Origin: Gluconacetobacter asukensis
GTDB taxonomy: Bacteria; Pseudomonadota; Alphaproteobacteria; Acetobacterales; Acetobacteraceae
Direction of reading: 5' to 3'
NCBI RefSeq assembly: GCF_014174375.1
Contig: NZ_JABEQE010000008.1
Span: 1-64,000 of the forward strand
Length of the DNA stretch: 64,000 nucleotides
The notes under the pieces are model-generated. The model was not told the DNA's origin, did no database searches, and saw only the letters and a program-made list of their open reading frames with translations. Numbering within the stretch: the first letter of the stretch is position 1; each line of letters begins with the position of its first letter. A program made the position numbers and the translations under genes. This document shows positions 48,232 to 57,665 of the stretch, piece by piece.

Positions 48232-50112
48232 CTATGCGCCGCTCCAGCCAGGATGGAAATGCCCGTAGACGACGCGCGCGGTCTCGCGGTTGATCCCCGG
48301 CGTCGCCTCCAGCTCGGCCAACCCCGCCTGCCGCACGCCCCGCGCCGAGCCGAACTGGTTGAGCAGCGCACGCTTGCGCGCCGCGCCGACCCCGGGGATC
48401 TCGTCCAGTTCCGACTTCACCAGCGCCTTCGATCGCCCTGCACGATGGGTGGAAATGGCGAAACGGTGCGATTCGTCGCGCAGCCGCTGCAGATAGTACA
48501 GCACCGGGTCGCGCGGCGGCAGCTGAAAGGCCGGGCGGTCGGCGACATGAAACCATTCGCGCCCCGCATCCCGGTCGGGCCCCTTGGCGATCGCCACCAG
48601 CGTCACGTCCGACACGCCAAGCTCGTCCAGGATCGCCCGCACGGCCGAGTACTGGCCTGCCCCGCCATCGATCAGGACGATATCCGGCCAGTCGGCCGAG
48701 CCACCCTCCGCCTCGCGCTCACGCAGGGCGCGGCTGAAGCGCCGTTCCAGCACCTCGCGCATCATCGCGAAATCGTCCCCCGGCGTGATCGGCCCGCGAA
48801 TCGCGAATTTGCGATAGCTCCGCCGGTCGAACCCTTCCGGCCCCGCCACCACCATCACGCCATAAGCGTTGGCACCCATGATATGGCTGTTATCGTAGAT
48901 CTCGATCCGTCGTGGCGCGGCGTCCAGCCCGAAGAGTTCGGCCACCCCGTCCAGCAGCTTCGCCTGGGCGGTGCTTTCGGCCATCTTGCGTTCCATCGCC
49001 TCGCGGGCGTTCGTCTCGGCGTGCTCGACGACCGCACGCTTCTCGCCCCGCTGCGGCACCAGGATCTCGACCTTCCGGCCGCGCTTGATGCCCAGCGCGT
49101 CGGCCATCAGGTCATGTTCGGCGATCTCGCAATTCAGCAGGATCTGCGCCGGCGGCGGCTTGTCATCATAGAATTGCGACAGGAACGCGCCCAGCACCTC
49201 ACCCGGCGCCTCGTCACGCGCATGGAGGGGAAAGAAGGCGCGATTGCCGTTGTTGCGGCCACCACGGATGAAGAAGACCTGGATGCAGGACTGCCCCGCC
49301 ACCTGGGCGATGGCCACGATGTCCGCATCCTCCAGCGACGCGGGGTTGATGACCGACGAATCCTGCATCGCCGCAAAGCCCCGGATGCGGTCTCGGATGG
49401 TTGCCGCACGCTCGAAGGCCAAGCTGGCGGCGGCCTCCTCCATCTCGCGCACCAGTTCATCGCGCAGGCCGTTGCGCTGGCCGGACAGGAAGGCCCGCGC
49501 CTGCTCCACCAGATGGGCATAATCCGCCTGGTCGATGCGTCCGACGCATGGCGCCGAACAGCGCTTGATCTGAAAGAGCAGACATGGCCGCGTACGCGCG
49601 TTGAACACCGCATCCGAGCACGACCGCAACAGGAACACCCGCTGGAGCAGGTTGAGCGTCTGATTGACCGCCCAGGCCGAGGCGAACGGCCCCCAGTAGG
49701 ACGCCCCCTTGACCAGCTTGCCGCGATGCTTCGCGATCTGCGGGAACACGTCTCCGTCGCTCATCATGATCCACGGATAGCTCTTGTCGTCGCGCAGCAG
49801 GATATTGAAGCGCGGCTTCATGCGCTTGATGTAATTGGCTTCCAGCAGCAGCGCCTCGGCCTCGGTATGCGTGGTGACGATTTCCATCGCCACCGTCTCG
49901 GACACCATGCGCCGCAGCCGCTCGGGCAATTTGCCCAGCTGGGTGTAAGACGTTACCCGCCGCTTCAGAATCCGCGCCTTGCCGACGTACAGCACCTCCC
50001 CTTTCTCGCCGATCATGCGATAGACGCCGGACGAGAGCGGCATGGTCTGAAGGGCCTGCTGAATCGCCTCGACACCCCGGAGGCGCGGGGTGGCGGTCGC
50101 GTCGCCGTCCAT
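48232..50112 (-). CDS. uvrC: Excinuclease ABC subunit C
   Basis: A 626-residue protein. The GIY-YIG 3'-incision domain starts at [21 protein letters not shown] UvrB-binding UVR motif is near residue 220 ([18 protein letters not shown]), and the RNase H-like 5'-incision domain contains [11 protein letters not shown] and [14 protein letters not shown]. Helix-hairpin-helix repeats close the protein ([16 protein letters not shown] and [16 protein letters not shown]). It makes the dual incisions of nucleotide excision repair with UvrB. Length is normal, and it heads the reverse series down to moaE. Confidence 0.96.
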   Translation of the reverse strand: MDGDATATPRLRGVEAIQQALQTMPLSSGVYRMIGEKGEVLYVGKARILKRRVTSYTQLGKLPERLRRMVSETVAMEIVTTHTEAEALLLEANYIKRMKPRFNILLRDDKSYPWIMMSDGDVFPQIAKHRGKLVKGASYWGPFASAWAVNQTLNLLQRVFLLRSCSDAVFNARTRPCLLFQIKRCSAPCVGRIDQADYAHLVEQARAFLSGQRNGLRDELVREMEEAAASLAFERAATIRDRIRGFAAMQDSSVINPASLEDADIVAIAQVAGQSCIQVFFIRGGRNNGNRAFFPLHARDEAPGEVLGAFLSQFYDDKPPPAQILLNCEIAEHDLMADALGIKRGRKVEILVPQRGEKRAVVEHAETNAREAMERKMAESTAQAKLLDGVAELFGLDAAPRRIEIYDNSHIMGANAYGVMVVAGPEGFDRRSYRKFAIRGPITPGDDFAMMREVLERRFSRALREREAEGGSADWPDIVLIDGGAGQYSAVRAILDELGVSDVTLVAIAKGPDRDAGREWFHVADRPAFQLPPRDPVLYYLQRLRDESHRFAISTHRAGRSKALVKSELDEIPGVGAARKRALLNQFGSARGVRQAGLAELEATPGINRETARVVYGHFHPGWSGA

Positions 50113-50444
50113 CAGGCCGCCCCCTCATTCATCCACCGATCATGTGGATAAGTCTGTGGAGCAGGCACGGGCAGAATCGTGGGGGGGGCAGTTTTCCTGA
50201 CCCCGACTTGGATTGCATAAAAAAACAGCACAGAAAAATAACCCACTGATAATGATAAAAATTATTCCAACACGACCTTGATGTTCGATGAACTCCAGGT
50301 AATCCGCTGAAAAACCGAGGATTGCTCCCGCCCACCACAAGCTGCCTGCAACATCTACCCGATCACCCGCGATTCGATCCCGTTTTGTTCGTGATAGCGG
50401 GAATCGCTCTTGCCAGTCGGCGTATGATGGGTAATGCCACTGAT
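50113..50444. promoter_or_regulatory. uvrC-xth divergent intergenic region with a Fur-box-like site
   Basis: No gene is supported in these 332 bases; a 66-codon reverse frame with one hydrophobic segment exists but lacks a ribosome site. GATAATGATAAAAATTATT at 50248-50266 matches the 19-base E. coli Fur box consensus at 16 positions and lies in an AT-rich core. Toward xth, GCGATTC...CCCG and GCGGGAATCGC (50370-50411) can form a bulged hairpin. The site may control a short transcript, but it is far from both flanking starts. Confidence 0.45.
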
Positions 50445-51239
50445 ATGCGCATCGTGACGTGGAATATCAATTCGCTCCGCCTTCGGCTGCCCCTGCTCGC
50501 CCGATTGGGCGAGGATCTTCGACCGGACATCATCTGCCTGCAGGAAACCAAGGTCCCGGACGACCTGTTCCCTGCCGATGCGATCCGCGAGCTGGGGTAC
50601 ACACACACGCTCTATCGCGGCATGAAGGCCTATAACGGCGTCGCGATCCTGTCGCGCGTGGCGCTGACCTCGCTCGACGACACGCCGGACTGGTGCGGGC
50701 GCGGCGATTGCCGCCACATCGCGGCGTCGTTCTCACTCGGCGGCGAAGCGGTCGAACTGCATAATTTCTACATTCCCGCCGGCGGCGACATTCCCGACCC
50801 CGAGGCCAATCCCAAATTCGCGCACAAGCTGGCCTTCGTGGACGAAGCCACAGCCTGGTTCGCCGGCCGCACCAACCGCCGCACCATCCTGGTCGGCGAC
50901 CTGAACATCGCACCGCTGGAACAGGATGTCTGGAGCCACAAACAACTGCTGACCGTCGTCAGCCACACACCGCCCGAAACCACACGGCTACTGGCCTGGC
51001 AGGAAAACGGCTTCGTCGACGCCATGCGGCATTTCGTGCCGGCGGATGAAAAGCTGTACACATGGTGGTCCTACCGCAACCGCGACTGGAAGGCCTCCAA
51101 CCGCGGCCGCCGCCTGGACCATGTCTGGATTACCCCCGACCTGACAGACAATCTGGCCGGCATGACGGTACTGCGCGATGCCCGCGACTGGCCCACGACA
51201 TCGGATCACGTTCCGGTTGCGGTGGATTTCCGGGATTGA
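50445..51239 (+). CDS. xth: Exodeoxyribonuclease III (xth family AP endonuclease)
   Basis: A 264-residue protein of the endonuclease/exonuclease/phosphatase fold. RIVTWNINSLRLRLP supplies the metal-site asparagine, DIICLQETKVPDD the glutamate, LVGDLNIAP the aspartate/asparagine pair, RLDHVWIT an aspartate, and TSDHVPV the catalytic histidine. It repairs abasic sites and removes 3' blocks. ATG at 50445 is chosen; an in-frame ATG at 50424 is also possible, and the frame is open to 50322. Confidence 0.92.
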   Translation: MRIVTWNINSLRLRLPLLARLGEDLRPDIICLQETKVPDDLFPADAIRELGYTHTLYRGMKAYNGVAILSRVALTSLDDTPDWCGRGDCRHIAASFSLGGEAVELHNFYIPAGGDIPDPEANPKFAHKLAFVDEATAWFAGRTNRRTILVGDLNIAPLEQDVWSHKQLLTVVSHTPPETTRLLAWQENGFVDAMRHFVPADEKLYTWWSYRNRDWKASNRGRRLDHVWITPDLTDNLAGMTVLRDARDWPTTSDHVPVAVDFRD

Positions 51240-51542
51240 GCGCGTGAAGAGATGGGATCGTTCTCTCAATCTTCCTCTATCGGGTAGCCAGAATCTGCGG
51301 GAATTCGTCACGCATGACGAAGACGGCGAGGCGAGTCATCGTGCCGAAGCCGTTCCCCGTTATGCGTTGGCGTAAAGCGTGGTCCGCATCCTCGCGGCGA
51401 TCGTCGTCACTCTACCCCGCGCCCCAAGCTTGAGCGGGCTCCGTTGGGCATTTTCTTGTCAAGCTGTCCAACCTTTGACATAGAGCTTTGGCAATCTGAC
51501 CAGAGACGAGTTTTTATCTTGGTGGTATGTCGCGTGGTTAAT
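51240..51542. other. Space before the polysaccharide export genes
   Basis: About 300 bases without a supported gene; all frames of useful length carry stops. It separates the housekeeping gene xth from the surface-polysaccharide region and must contain the promoter of the export operon, though I cannot place one with confidence. Confidence 0.45.
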
Positions 51543-52844
51543 ATGATTCCTGAACACTGCCGCTTGCGCAGCCACCCCGCTCCATACCGGATGGCGGCAC
51601 AGTTGTCCGGCGTTCTGGTGAGCGGTCTGCTCCTCCTGTCAGGCTGCAGTTCCCTACCCAGCAGCGGGCCGACGGAATCTCATATCATCAAGGTGCAGAA
51701 AGACCCCAAGCAGAATGCCATGGGCTTCGGCATCGTGCAGATCAGCGCCGATCTGCTGACGCTTCTGGCCAGTGAATCTCCAACGCCGCTTTCCTCTCTC
51801 GACCGGGTAACCGATCGCGCCACCGGCAACGACATGATCGGCCCCGGCGATACGATCCAGATTTCGATCTATGAACTCGGCAACAGCCTGTTCGGCGGTG
51901 GCGGCAGCAATGCCAGCGGCACGTCCATGGCCTCCGCCCTGTCCGGCGAAACGAGCAGCAGCCAGAGTACGGGCACAATCCTGTCCGGCGGCACCAGCGG
52001 ACAGGATGCACACGGCGGTAGCGCCACCGCCACGCTGAGCAACCTGCCCCCCCTGAACGTCAGCGCCACGGGAACCGTCATGGTGCCTTATGTGGGAACC
52101 TTGAATGTGGCCGGGCGCACGGTGGACCAGGCGGCAACGATGGTGCGTGAGGCCCTCGCCCGCAAGTCGCAATCACCGCAAGTGATCGTGCGTATCGTTC
52201 AGGGCGTGACCAACTCGGCTATCGTCTACGGCGACGTCAAACGCTCCGGACGCGTGTTGCTGACCCCCGCGCACGAGCGCATCATGGATGTTATCGCCTT
52301 GGCGCTCGGCACCAGCCACCCGCCCGAGGATTCGATCATCCAGTTGACACGCGGCGACCGGGTGGTTCGGGTGGCAATGAGCGTGCCGGAGAACGACCCT
52401 TCGCAGAACATCACCATTCACCCGGGCGATCGTGTAGAAGTCATCTACAAGCCCCGGACCTTTACGGTTTTCGGTGCGGCGGGCAAGGTGTCGGAAGTGC
52501 CGTTCACGGTGCCCGAACTCTCCCTGGCGGAAGCCATCGCCCGGGTTGGGGGGCCCCTTGATGAGCGGGCCGATCCCAATGGGATTTTCCTTCTGCGATA
52601 CGAAGACAATGATATCGTCAGGCGACTGGGGCTGCCGGTGGCTCCGGGCAAGCCCTCCACACCGATCGTTTACCAGATCGACATGATGAACCCCGGCAAT
52701 TACTTTCTTGGCCAGCATTTTGTCATGAGAGACAAGGACATGCTGTACTTCTCCAACGCCAAGGCCAATGAATTCTATAAGTTGTTCGGCCTTATCAGCA
52801 CGATCATCCAGCCCGGTATCACTGCGGGATACATGGCGCACTAG
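51543..52844 (+). CDS. Polysaccharide export outer-membrane lipoprotein (Wza/KpsD/BexD-like)
   Basis: A 433-residue protein. The signal peptide ends in a lipobox (LLLLSGC, cysteine near residue 36). The poly-export domain starts at GDTIQISIYELGNSLFGG. It is interrupted by about 60 residues rich in serine, glycine and threonine, and resumes at LPPLNVSATGTVMVPYVGTL. SLBB-type domains follow (SAIVYGDVKRSGRVLLTPA and TVFGAAGKVSEVPFTVPEL). It would form the outer-membrane exit channel. ATGs at 51543 and 51591 are possible starts. It heads the genes for KpsE-, KpsM- and KpsT-like proteins, so the system is ABC-transporter dependent. Confidence 0.88.
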   Translation: MIPEHCRLRSHPAPYRMAAQLSGVLVSGLLLLSGCSSLPSSGPTESHIIKVQKDPKQNAMGFGIVQISADLLTLLASESPTPLSSLDRVTDRATGNDMIGPGDTIQISIYELGNSLFGGGGSNASGTSMASALSGETSSSQSTGTILSGGTSGQDAHGGSATATLSNLPPLNVSATGTVMVPYVGTLNVAGRTVDQAATMVREALARKSQSPQVIVRIVQGVTNSAIVYGDVKRSGRVLLTPAHERIMDVIALALGTSHPPEDSIIQLTRGDRVVRVAMSVPENDPSQNITIHPGDRVEVIYKPRTFTVFGAAGKVSEVPFTVPELSLAEAIARVGGPLDERADPNGIFLLRYEDNDIVRRLGLPVAPGKPSTPIVYQIDMMNPGNYFLGQHFVMRDKDMLYFSNAKANEFYKLFGLISTIIQPGITAGYMAH

Positions 52845-52917
52845 GCACGGCCAGGACGCCCTCCCCACGACGGGTTACGGGCGGTTATTGATAAGGTTGG
52901 GGCAGGAAAGTTTTTCG

Positions 52918-54108
52918 ATGTCAGATGAATCTCAGGAATACTCCTCATTGGCCATAACGCAGGCATCCCGGCCGGTTCGTTCGGCGAAGGCTTACGAAAC
53001 CTGCGTGGCCTTTGTGAAGAACAAGATCGGGGTTGGGCTTTTCTTTACGGTTATCGTGCCCAATATCCTGCTGTTCCTGTACCTGACATGCCTTGCCACT
53101 CCGCAATATATTTCCGAAGCCCATTTCATGGTGCGTGGCGAACACAGCGCCAGCGGCCTGCCGCTGACGATGATGCTGCAGACCGGCGCGGGTGAATCCG
53201 TCACCAGCGACGATACCTTTGCGGTGCAGGATTATCTGGTCTCGCGCGACGCCATGGCGCTCCTTCTCCGCAATCATGATCTTGCCCGGGTGTTCTCGCG
53301 CCAGGAGGCAGACTTCATAGCCCGCTTCCCCAACTGGTATTCGCGGCGGGATCTCGAAAGCTTCTATAAATACTACAAGCGGCACGTTAAGGCACAGATC
53401 GACGCCGATACCTCCCTCTCTGTTCTGACGGTCCGGACCTTCAGCGCGGATGATTCGCAACGGATCGCAAAAGCACTCATCGCTGCCGCGGAAGATCTGG
53501 TGAATGATATCAACCGCCGGCAGCGGGCGAATCTGGTAGATGCCGCGCAAAAGGAAGTCACTGAAACACTGGGCGAGATGCGCGACCTGCAAACCCGCCT
53601 TGCGGCCTTCCGCAATACCAGCGCGATGATCGACCCGGAAAGGCAGAGCACGCCGCTGGTGTCCACACAATACGCGCTGCAGTCCCTGCTGACCGCCACC
53701 CAGATGCGCCTGGATCAAACCCGCCAGACGGCGCCTGACAGCCCTGCCATCGCGGTTTATCAGCACCAGATCGATATCCTGCGCAAGGAACTGGATACGG
53801 CATCCGCCCGCCTGACGGGAGACCCGCAGTCCCTGGTACCGCGCCTGACCGAGTATGACAGCCTGACCATCCAGCGGCAGATTCTGCAGCAGGTCCTGGC
53901 GTCCGAAGTTACGTCATTGCAGAGCGCCAAAGCGCGCGCAGACCATCAGATGGTGTTCCTTGAGGAAGTGACGCAACCCGACAAACCCGATTATCCTGCC
54001 TACCCGCCGACAATCGAGGTCATGGCAATTTCCATCCTCTGCTTCTACGGCGCCTATGTCATGGGCCGACTTCTCGTCGCAGGTGCGCGGGAGCACAGGA
54101 TCACATGA
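52918..54108 (+). CDS. KpsE/BexC/CtrB-like inner-membrane polysaccharide export protein
   Basis: A 396-residue protein of the polysaccharide co-polymerase type used by ABC export systems. One membrane segment lies at about residues 38-60 (GLFFTVIVPNILLFLYLTCL) and one near the C-terminus (EVMAISILCFYGAYVMGRLL). Between them is a large periplasmic part with YISEAHFMVRG and coiled-coil stretches (LGEMRDLQTRLAAFRNTSAM). It bridges the inner-membrane ABC transporter and the outer-membrane channel. ATG at 52918 has AGGAAA upstream. Its stop overlaps the next start as ATGA. Confidence 0.88.
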   Translation: MSDESQEYSSLAITQASRPVRSAKAYETCVAFVKNKIGVGLFFTVIVPNILLFLYLTCLATPQYISEAHFMVRGEHSASGLPLTMMLQTGAGESVTSDDTFAVQDYLVSRDAMALLLRNHDLARVFSRQEADFIARFPNWYSRRDLESFYKYYKRHVKAQIDADTSLSVLTVRTFSADDSQRIAKALIAAAEDLVNDINRRQRANLVDAAQKEVTETLGEMRDLQTRLAAFRNTSAMIDPERQSTPLVSTQYALQSLLTATQMRLDQTRQTAPDSPAIAVYQHQIDILRKELDTASARLTGDPQSLVPRLTEYDSLTIQRQILQQVLASEVTSLQSAKARADHQMVFLEEVTQPDKPDYPAYPPTIEVMAISILCFYGAYVMGRLLVAGAREHRIT

Positions 54109-54911
54109 GGCAGCAATCGCAGTGGAGCAATACGCTCCTCTCCCATTTCAAACTTCAGTACAAGGTTATTCACGCCCTTATCCTGCGGGAAATCCATACC
54201 CGCTATGGGCGCGATAATTTGGGATTCCTATGGGTGGTCGGCGAACCCATCCTTTTTTGTGCGGGCGTTGCCATTTTGTGGACGGCCATCCGCCCGGCCC
54301 GCGAGCATGGGCTGGCCATGACGGCAATCGTGGTGACGGGATATGTTCCCCTAACCATGTGGCGCCATTGTATGGGACGCGCAGTGAAGGCCTATGAATC
54401 CAACGGCAGCCTGCTCTTTCATCGACAGGTAACGCCTTTCGACATCATCACGGCACGCACATTTCTGGAAGTCATCGGAACTCTTATGGCGGGGGTTCTC
54501 GTGATGGGAAGCGCCATCGGGCTCGGTTACATGAAACCGCCACAGGATTATGGTCTTCTCCTTCTGGGATTGGTCTATCAATCTTTTTTTTCCTTCGCTA
54601 CCGCTCTTCTGACGGCATCTGTAAGCGAGATGTCCGATCTTTTTGAAAAAATCGTAACCGTTATTTCCTATCTCTCACTTCCATTTTCCGGTGCGTTTAT
54701 CATGGTTGCGTGGCTTCCTCTTCGTTACCAGTGGATTCTGATGCTGTCGCCCATGGCTAACAATGTAGAGATGATCCGGGGCGGCCAGTTCGGCATGGGG
54801 GCCAGCGTAAGGTACGATCTTTTCTATGATACATGGATGACCGCGCTGCTACTCGGCCTTGGCATCATCCTGACGGCGGGTGTCAGAAAACATCTCGAAA
54901 TCACGGGTTAG
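54105..54911 (+). CDS. KpsM/BexB/CtrC-like ABC transporter permease
   Basis: A 268-residue ABC-2 type permease with six hydrophobic segments. The cytoplasmic N-terminus has the family signature HALILREIHTRYGRDNLGFLW, followed by transmembrane spans from about residue 38 on and the SPMANNVEMIRGGQFG segment between the last two. It moves undecaprenyl- or lipid-linked polysaccharide over the inner membrane with the ATPase encoded 12 bases downstream. The ATGA overlap with the preceding gene indicates coupled translation. Confidence 0.9.
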   Translation: MRQQSQWSNTLLSHFKLQYKVIHALILREIHTRYGRDNLGFLWVVGEPILFCAGVAILWTAIRPAREHGLAMTAIVVTGYVPLTMWRHCMGRAVKAYESNGSLLFHRQVTPFDIITARTFLEVIGTLMAGVLVMGSAIGLGYMKPPQDYGLLLLGLVYQSFFSFATALLTASVSEMSDLFEKIVTVISYLSLPFSGAFIMVAWLPLRYQWILMLSPMANNVEMIRGGQFGMGASVRYDLFYDTWMTALLLGLGIILTAGVRKHLEITG

Positions 54912-54923
54912 AGCCGCAAAGCC

Positions 54924-55571
54924 ATGATAAGGTGCGTCGACATCGTCAAGGAATTCCATACATCGTCCGGCGTGCGGCGTGTCCTCAACGGGGTGAACTG
55001 CACCGTTCAACGCGGCGAGAAGTGGGGAATCCTGGGGCATAACGGTGCCGGCAAATCGACCCTCCTGCGCATCATCGGTGGTGTGGATCTGCCCACATCC
55101 GGGCAGGTCGAACGGGATATGTCCGTCTCCTGGCCCCTGGCGTTTTCCGGAGCATTCCAGGGCAGCCTGAGCGGCCTGGACAATCTGCGTTTCATCGCAC
55201 GCATCTATGATCGCGATTATGGGGAAATGCGCCGTTTTGTGGACGATTTCGCTGAACTCGGCCACCATCTCCGCGAACCGGTGAAGACCTATTCATCCGG
55301 CATGCGCGCCCGGCTCGCCTTCGCATTATCCATTGCGATTGAATTCGAATGCTATCTGATCGACGAGGTCATCATGGTCGGCGATGCCCGCTTCTCGGAG
55401 CGGTGTCGCCGTGAACTTTTCGAAAAGCGCCAGGACCGCTCGCTTGTGATCGTTTCCCACAGCATGGATTTCATCAGGGATACATGCGACCACAGCATGG
55501 TTCTGCGAGATGGCAAGATGACCATCTGTGCCAGCGTGCAGGAAGGCGTGGATATGTATAATAATTTTTAA
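54924..55571 (+). CDS. KpsT/BexA/CtrD-like ABC transporter ATPase
   Basis: A 215-residue ATPase. Walker A is LGHNGAGKSTLLRIIG (about residue 37), the signature is TYSSGMRARLAFALSIAIEF, and Walker B is CYLIDEVIMVGDARF. Size and signature match the short ATPases of group 2 capsule export, not the longer O-antigen Wzt with its C-terminal carbohydrate-binding domain. It powers the permease encoded just upstream. Confidence 0.92.
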   Translation: MIRCVDIVKEFHTSSGVRRVLNGVNCTVQRGEKWGILGHNGAGKSTLLRIIGGVDLPTSGQVERDMSVSWPLAFSGAFQGSLSGLDNLRFIARIYDRDYGEMRRFVDDFAELGHHLREPVKTYSSGMRARLAFALSIAIEFECYLIDEVIMVGDARFSERCRRELFEKRQDRSLVIVSHSMDFIRDTCDHSMVLRDGKMTICASVQEGVDMYNNF

Positions 55572-55626
55572 CCCTCCCTTTGTGCAGGTCTGGCGCCGTC
55601 TACAGCGCGCCGCCCCCTTTGCTCCA

Positions 55627-55644
55627 GCAAACGAATTCGTTTGC
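55627..55644. promoter_or_regulatory. Perfect 18-base palindrome GCAAACGAATTCGTTTGC
   Basis: A spacer-free perfect palindrome in the 156-base gap between the kpsT-like gene and the GT9-type gene, 83 bases before the latter's start. It is too short and lacks the loop expected of a terminator, so an operator is more likely. The binding protein is unknown. Confidence 0.45.
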
Positions 55645-55727
55645 CACAGACCAGCCGAGAAACTATCCAGATTCATATAAAATCCGCGCCTCCTCTTCAG
55701 GTCGAGCGACCAGAAAGGAGGAGGAGA

Positions 55728-57665
55728 ATGCGGCTTCGCAACGCCGGAGCTATCGGCCAGATAGGCCCGCCTGCAAGGTGTGGACACTTTCTAAAGCACG
55801 GCTCAAAACCGGAATTTTACTGGGAACGCATGGTGAAACAGACGACCGGGTATCTCGAGTCGCCCCACAGCACGCTCGACACGCGGACCTGTTCCGCAGC
55901 CGCCTATCGGGGGTTGGACACCGACCCGGACGCCCCGCTCCCCTCCCTGAGCGACAGCGCCGCGCATTCGCCGTTTTCCGACCTGATGACGCTTCCCTTG
56001 CCGCGCAACGTCAAATGGTTCCTGACGCGCCCCGCACCTGCCATCAGCCAGAAATTCCCCCGCATCGGCAAGCGCCTGGCCGGCCTCTACCACGCTTTCG
56101 TCTTTCTGTTTGCCATATCCAGAACGCGGATTGCGCTGGTCCAGATCGGAAGCATGAAAGCTGTAACCGGACTTCCCGTCCTGTCGGGCGTCGTTGCTTT
56201 TCGTGTCCTGGTTTCATCACGACATGACCTGACGCGCGCCTGCGTCAATCCGGACGGTGGCACAACAGACATTGCCGTTGCCACCCCCGTGCTGGTCCGC
56301 AAGATCGGTGCCCTGAAAATCTGGGTTGTCAACGCTTGGGTGGATACCGCCCGTCTGCCGGTTGGCCGACAGAAATTGCATCTCAATATTTATGCAGGCT
56401 CGCGTCATGCCGGGCACATTCGTCGCTTCGTAACCGTCCGGCCGCAAGAGGATATTGCCGCCTGCCTTCCCGACGGAGTCCAAGATTCTGATACCTTCGT
56501 TCCCTCCACATCTGACAAGACGATGGGGACGATCGATCACGTCCTGTCCTTGCCGGTCGAGCGGCATCGGCCCCAGAAGCAGATTTTTTCCGGCGCTATC
56601 CGCTCCATCCTGATCCTGCGCACGGACCAGTTGGGAGACGTTTCGGCCTCGCTGCCCGCCATGGCGCGACTAAGGGCGCTCTTCCCCGAAGCGCGCATCA
56701 CCGTCCTGTCGCAAAAGGCCATTGTGCCCGTTCTGGTCGCCTCGGGGGTTGCCGACGAATATCTTTCGCTCTCGCTCTCCTACAACAGCAGAACCGAGCG
56801 GCGCTTCCTGACCGCCGAGGCCGAACATGCGGTGCGCGACAGCCTGCGCGGGCGAGAGTTCGATCTGGCGATCGACCTTTCTCCCGGAACCGAAAGTCAG
56901 CCCCTGATGCGGCTGTGCGCCGCACGCTACAGGGTGAGCTTCAAGCCCGGCCAGTTTCCTTTCATTGATTTCGGTATCGAAGTCACATCACGCGACAAGA
57001 TCAATCGCAAGGCTGTCGTCAATCACGCGGCCCATGTCAGCATGCTGGTCTCGGCCCTCGAGGGTGCGATGCATATGCGCCAAACTGTCGTCCCCCGCCT
57101 TCCGTCGAACAGTGACGCTTCCATTCTTGGCGATCATGGGGTGGAGAAGAAGGGTTATATTGTCGTGCATTCGGGCGCGCGCCATCCGATCAATCGATGG
57201 CCGCTGCCCAATTTCCTGGCATTTTGCGCGGATTTCCATGCCGCCACGCGCATTCCGGTTCTGTTGTTCATCGACAAGGATGACCTGACGGACGCCATAA
57301 AAGCGCAATGCGAAAGCCTGGACGGCGTCAGGCTGATGCCATCCATCGACATGAATGCATTCGATACGCTTCTGTCGCATACTCTGCTTCTGGTCGCCAA
57401 CGATACCGGCCCAAAGCACCTGGCGGCCACCCGGGGCATTAATGTCGTCAGCATCGCGATCCCGCGCGTGAACTGGCAGGAATGGGGGCAGAATCGCGGT
57501 GGTGTCATTCTCTCACGCCGCGTTCCCTGTGCCGGTTGCGGCCTGAACGACCGGCTTGCCTGTGGCATGGACGCGGCGTGCGTCATGTCGGTACCCGTCG
57601 CAACCGTCCTGGAGACCGCACTGGAAGAAATTGCTTATGGAAAGGGAAAGGCTCGATCTGATTGA
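55728..57665 (+). CDS. Large protein with C-terminal GT9 (heptosyltransferase-like) domain
   Basis: A 645-residue protein. ATG at 55728 follows a very strong ribosome site (AAAGGAGGAGGAGA); ATG at 55830 is an alternative. Residues about 290-640 form a GT-B glycosyltransferase family 9 domain: SILILRTDQLGDVSASLPAM (first nucleotide-binding-fold loop), GYIVVHSGARHPINRWPL, and LLVANDTGPKHLAATRG, the family hallmark. Residues 1-290 match nothing I recognise and include a hydrophobic stretch FVFLFAISRTRIALVQIG and a beta-rich part. A cysteine-rich segment CAGCGLNDRLACGMDAAC is at the end, as in other GT9 proteins. It probably adds a sugar to the exported glycan or its lipid acceptor. Confidence 0.8.
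   Translation: MRLRNAGAIGQIGPPARCGHFLKHGSKPEFYWERMVKQTTGYLESPHSTLDTRTCSAAAYRGLDTDPDAPLPSLSDSAAHSPFSDLMTLPLPRNVKWFLTRPAPAISQKFPRIGKRLAGLYHAFVFLFAISRTRIALVQIGSMKAVTGLPVLSGVVAFRVLVSSRHDLTRACVNPDGGTTDIAVATPVLVRKIGALKIWVVNAWVDTARLPVGRQKLHLNIYAGSRHAGHIRRFVTVRPQEDIAACLPDGVQDSDTFVPSTSDKTMGTIDHVLSLPVERHRPQKQIFSGAIRSILILRTDQLGDVSASLPAMARLRALFPEARITVLSQKAIVPVLVASGVADEYLSLSLSYNSRTERRFLTAEAEHAVRDSLRGREFDLAIDLSPGTESQPLMRLCAARYRVSFKPGQFPFIDFGIEVTSRDKINRKAVVNHAAHVSMLVSALEGAMHMRQTVVPRLPSNSDASILGDHGVEKKGYIVVHSGARHPINRWPLPNFLAFCADFHAATRIPVLLFIDKDDLTDAIKAQCESLDGVRLMPSIDMNAFDTLLSHTLLLVANDTGPKHLAATRGINVVSIAIPRVNWQEWGQNRGGVILSRRVPCAGCGLNDRLACGMDAACVMSVPVATVLETALEEIAYGKGKARSD

Noticed and set aside
50129-50340. Two overlapping reverse frames of 66-69 codons, one with a hydrophobic segment
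   Set aside because: No ribosome site, poor composition, and they overlap the Fur-like intergenic site; not supported as genes.
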